Source: Baffinella frigidus (Eukaryota; Cryptophyceae; Cryptomonadales; Baffinellaceae). From it: a DNA stretch of 11,142 nucleotides. Position numbers and translations under genes: made by a program. The stretch covers positions 26,425 to 37,566 of the forward strand of contig MU646847.1 in NCBI GenBank assembly GCA_026770585.1. The letters run 5' to 3'. Shown here in pieces: positions 10,977-11,142 of this stretch (the stretch's first letter is position 1; every line of letters begins with the position of its first letter). A model generated the notes under the pieces. The model saw nothing but the letters and a program-made list of their open reading frames with translations. It searched no databases and had not been told where the DNA came from.

Positions 10977-11142
10977 CCCCCCTGCTACCCTCCCCGCGCC
11001 GCTCCACAATGGCCATTCACTAACACCGAATTCGCCTACCCCCCCCCCCTCGGAACAGCGCATAACCCCGATTTCCCACAGGGGGTATTTCTTAACCATA
11101 CTTTCTCTTCAGAAAGCTCAGTGGTACCTGCATATCCCCCCC
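10977..11142. other. Right edge: C-rich spacer and 34 base repeat copy
   Basis: C-runs flank an unassigned piece. The 34 base dispersed repeat recurs at 11063-11096, and TTTCTCTTCAG at 11101-11111 resembles a splice acceptor. No gene can be called because the window ends. Confidence 0.4.

Overview
This looks like nuclear DNA of a unicellular eukaryote, probably an alga or other protist, from a repeat-rich and possibly subtelomeric region. The main clue is a run of twelve heptamers at 8157-8240, ten of them perfect TTTAGGG, the plant/algal type of telomere repeat. Several other tracts are also built on a 7-base period. There is no bacterial gene order, no Shine-Dalgarno-led operon, no tRNA, no rRNA and no CRISPR array. 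Putative coding pieces are short, and some end at splice-like signals. The species cannot be named from this sequence alone.

Layout. 1-1060: four tandem copies of a 200-270 base unit made of a conserved block plus degenerate CCCTAAA-like heptamers; one copy holds a 234 base inverted-repeat element (215-448). 1031-1868: a duplicated block and a speculative two-exon gene. 1820-2890: a 20 base minisatellite in perfect 20-base register, interrupted by foldback elements. 2884-3303: the best protein-like stretch on the + strand, interrupted by an in-frame TGA. 3472-3684: a long-armed foldback element. 3943-5988: a cluster of copies of a 120-122 base foldback element (family A) and its relatives, mixed with an ATCACGTCCC minisatellite and telomere-like DNA. 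5990-6800: duplicated blocks, an AT-rich heptamer tract and a 40 base tandem array. 6812-7218: an AT-rich transposase-like remnant and another foldback element. 7252-8240: seven copies of a roughly 40 base block separated by telomere-like spacers and broken once by a foldback element, ending in true telomere-type repeats. 8300-9091: duplicated blocks that encode a recurring peptide on the - strand. 9097-9889: TTTGGGG-type arrays. 9890-11142: mostly single-copy, AT-richer DNA with inverted repeats and one more family A copy.

I find no intact gene of confidently known function. The strongest biology is transposition. At least seven inverted-repeat families without a recognisable transposase of their own lie here, and two of them can be compared with an unoccupied copy of the same site inside the window. 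TA at the junctions of several of them suggests, but does not prove, mobilisation by an enzyme of the IS630-Tc1-mariner type acting from elsewhere. Most long open frames come from the repeats: a CCCTAAA/TTTAGGG array carries a stop in every frame, while its TTTGGGG and CCCCAAA variants carry none.
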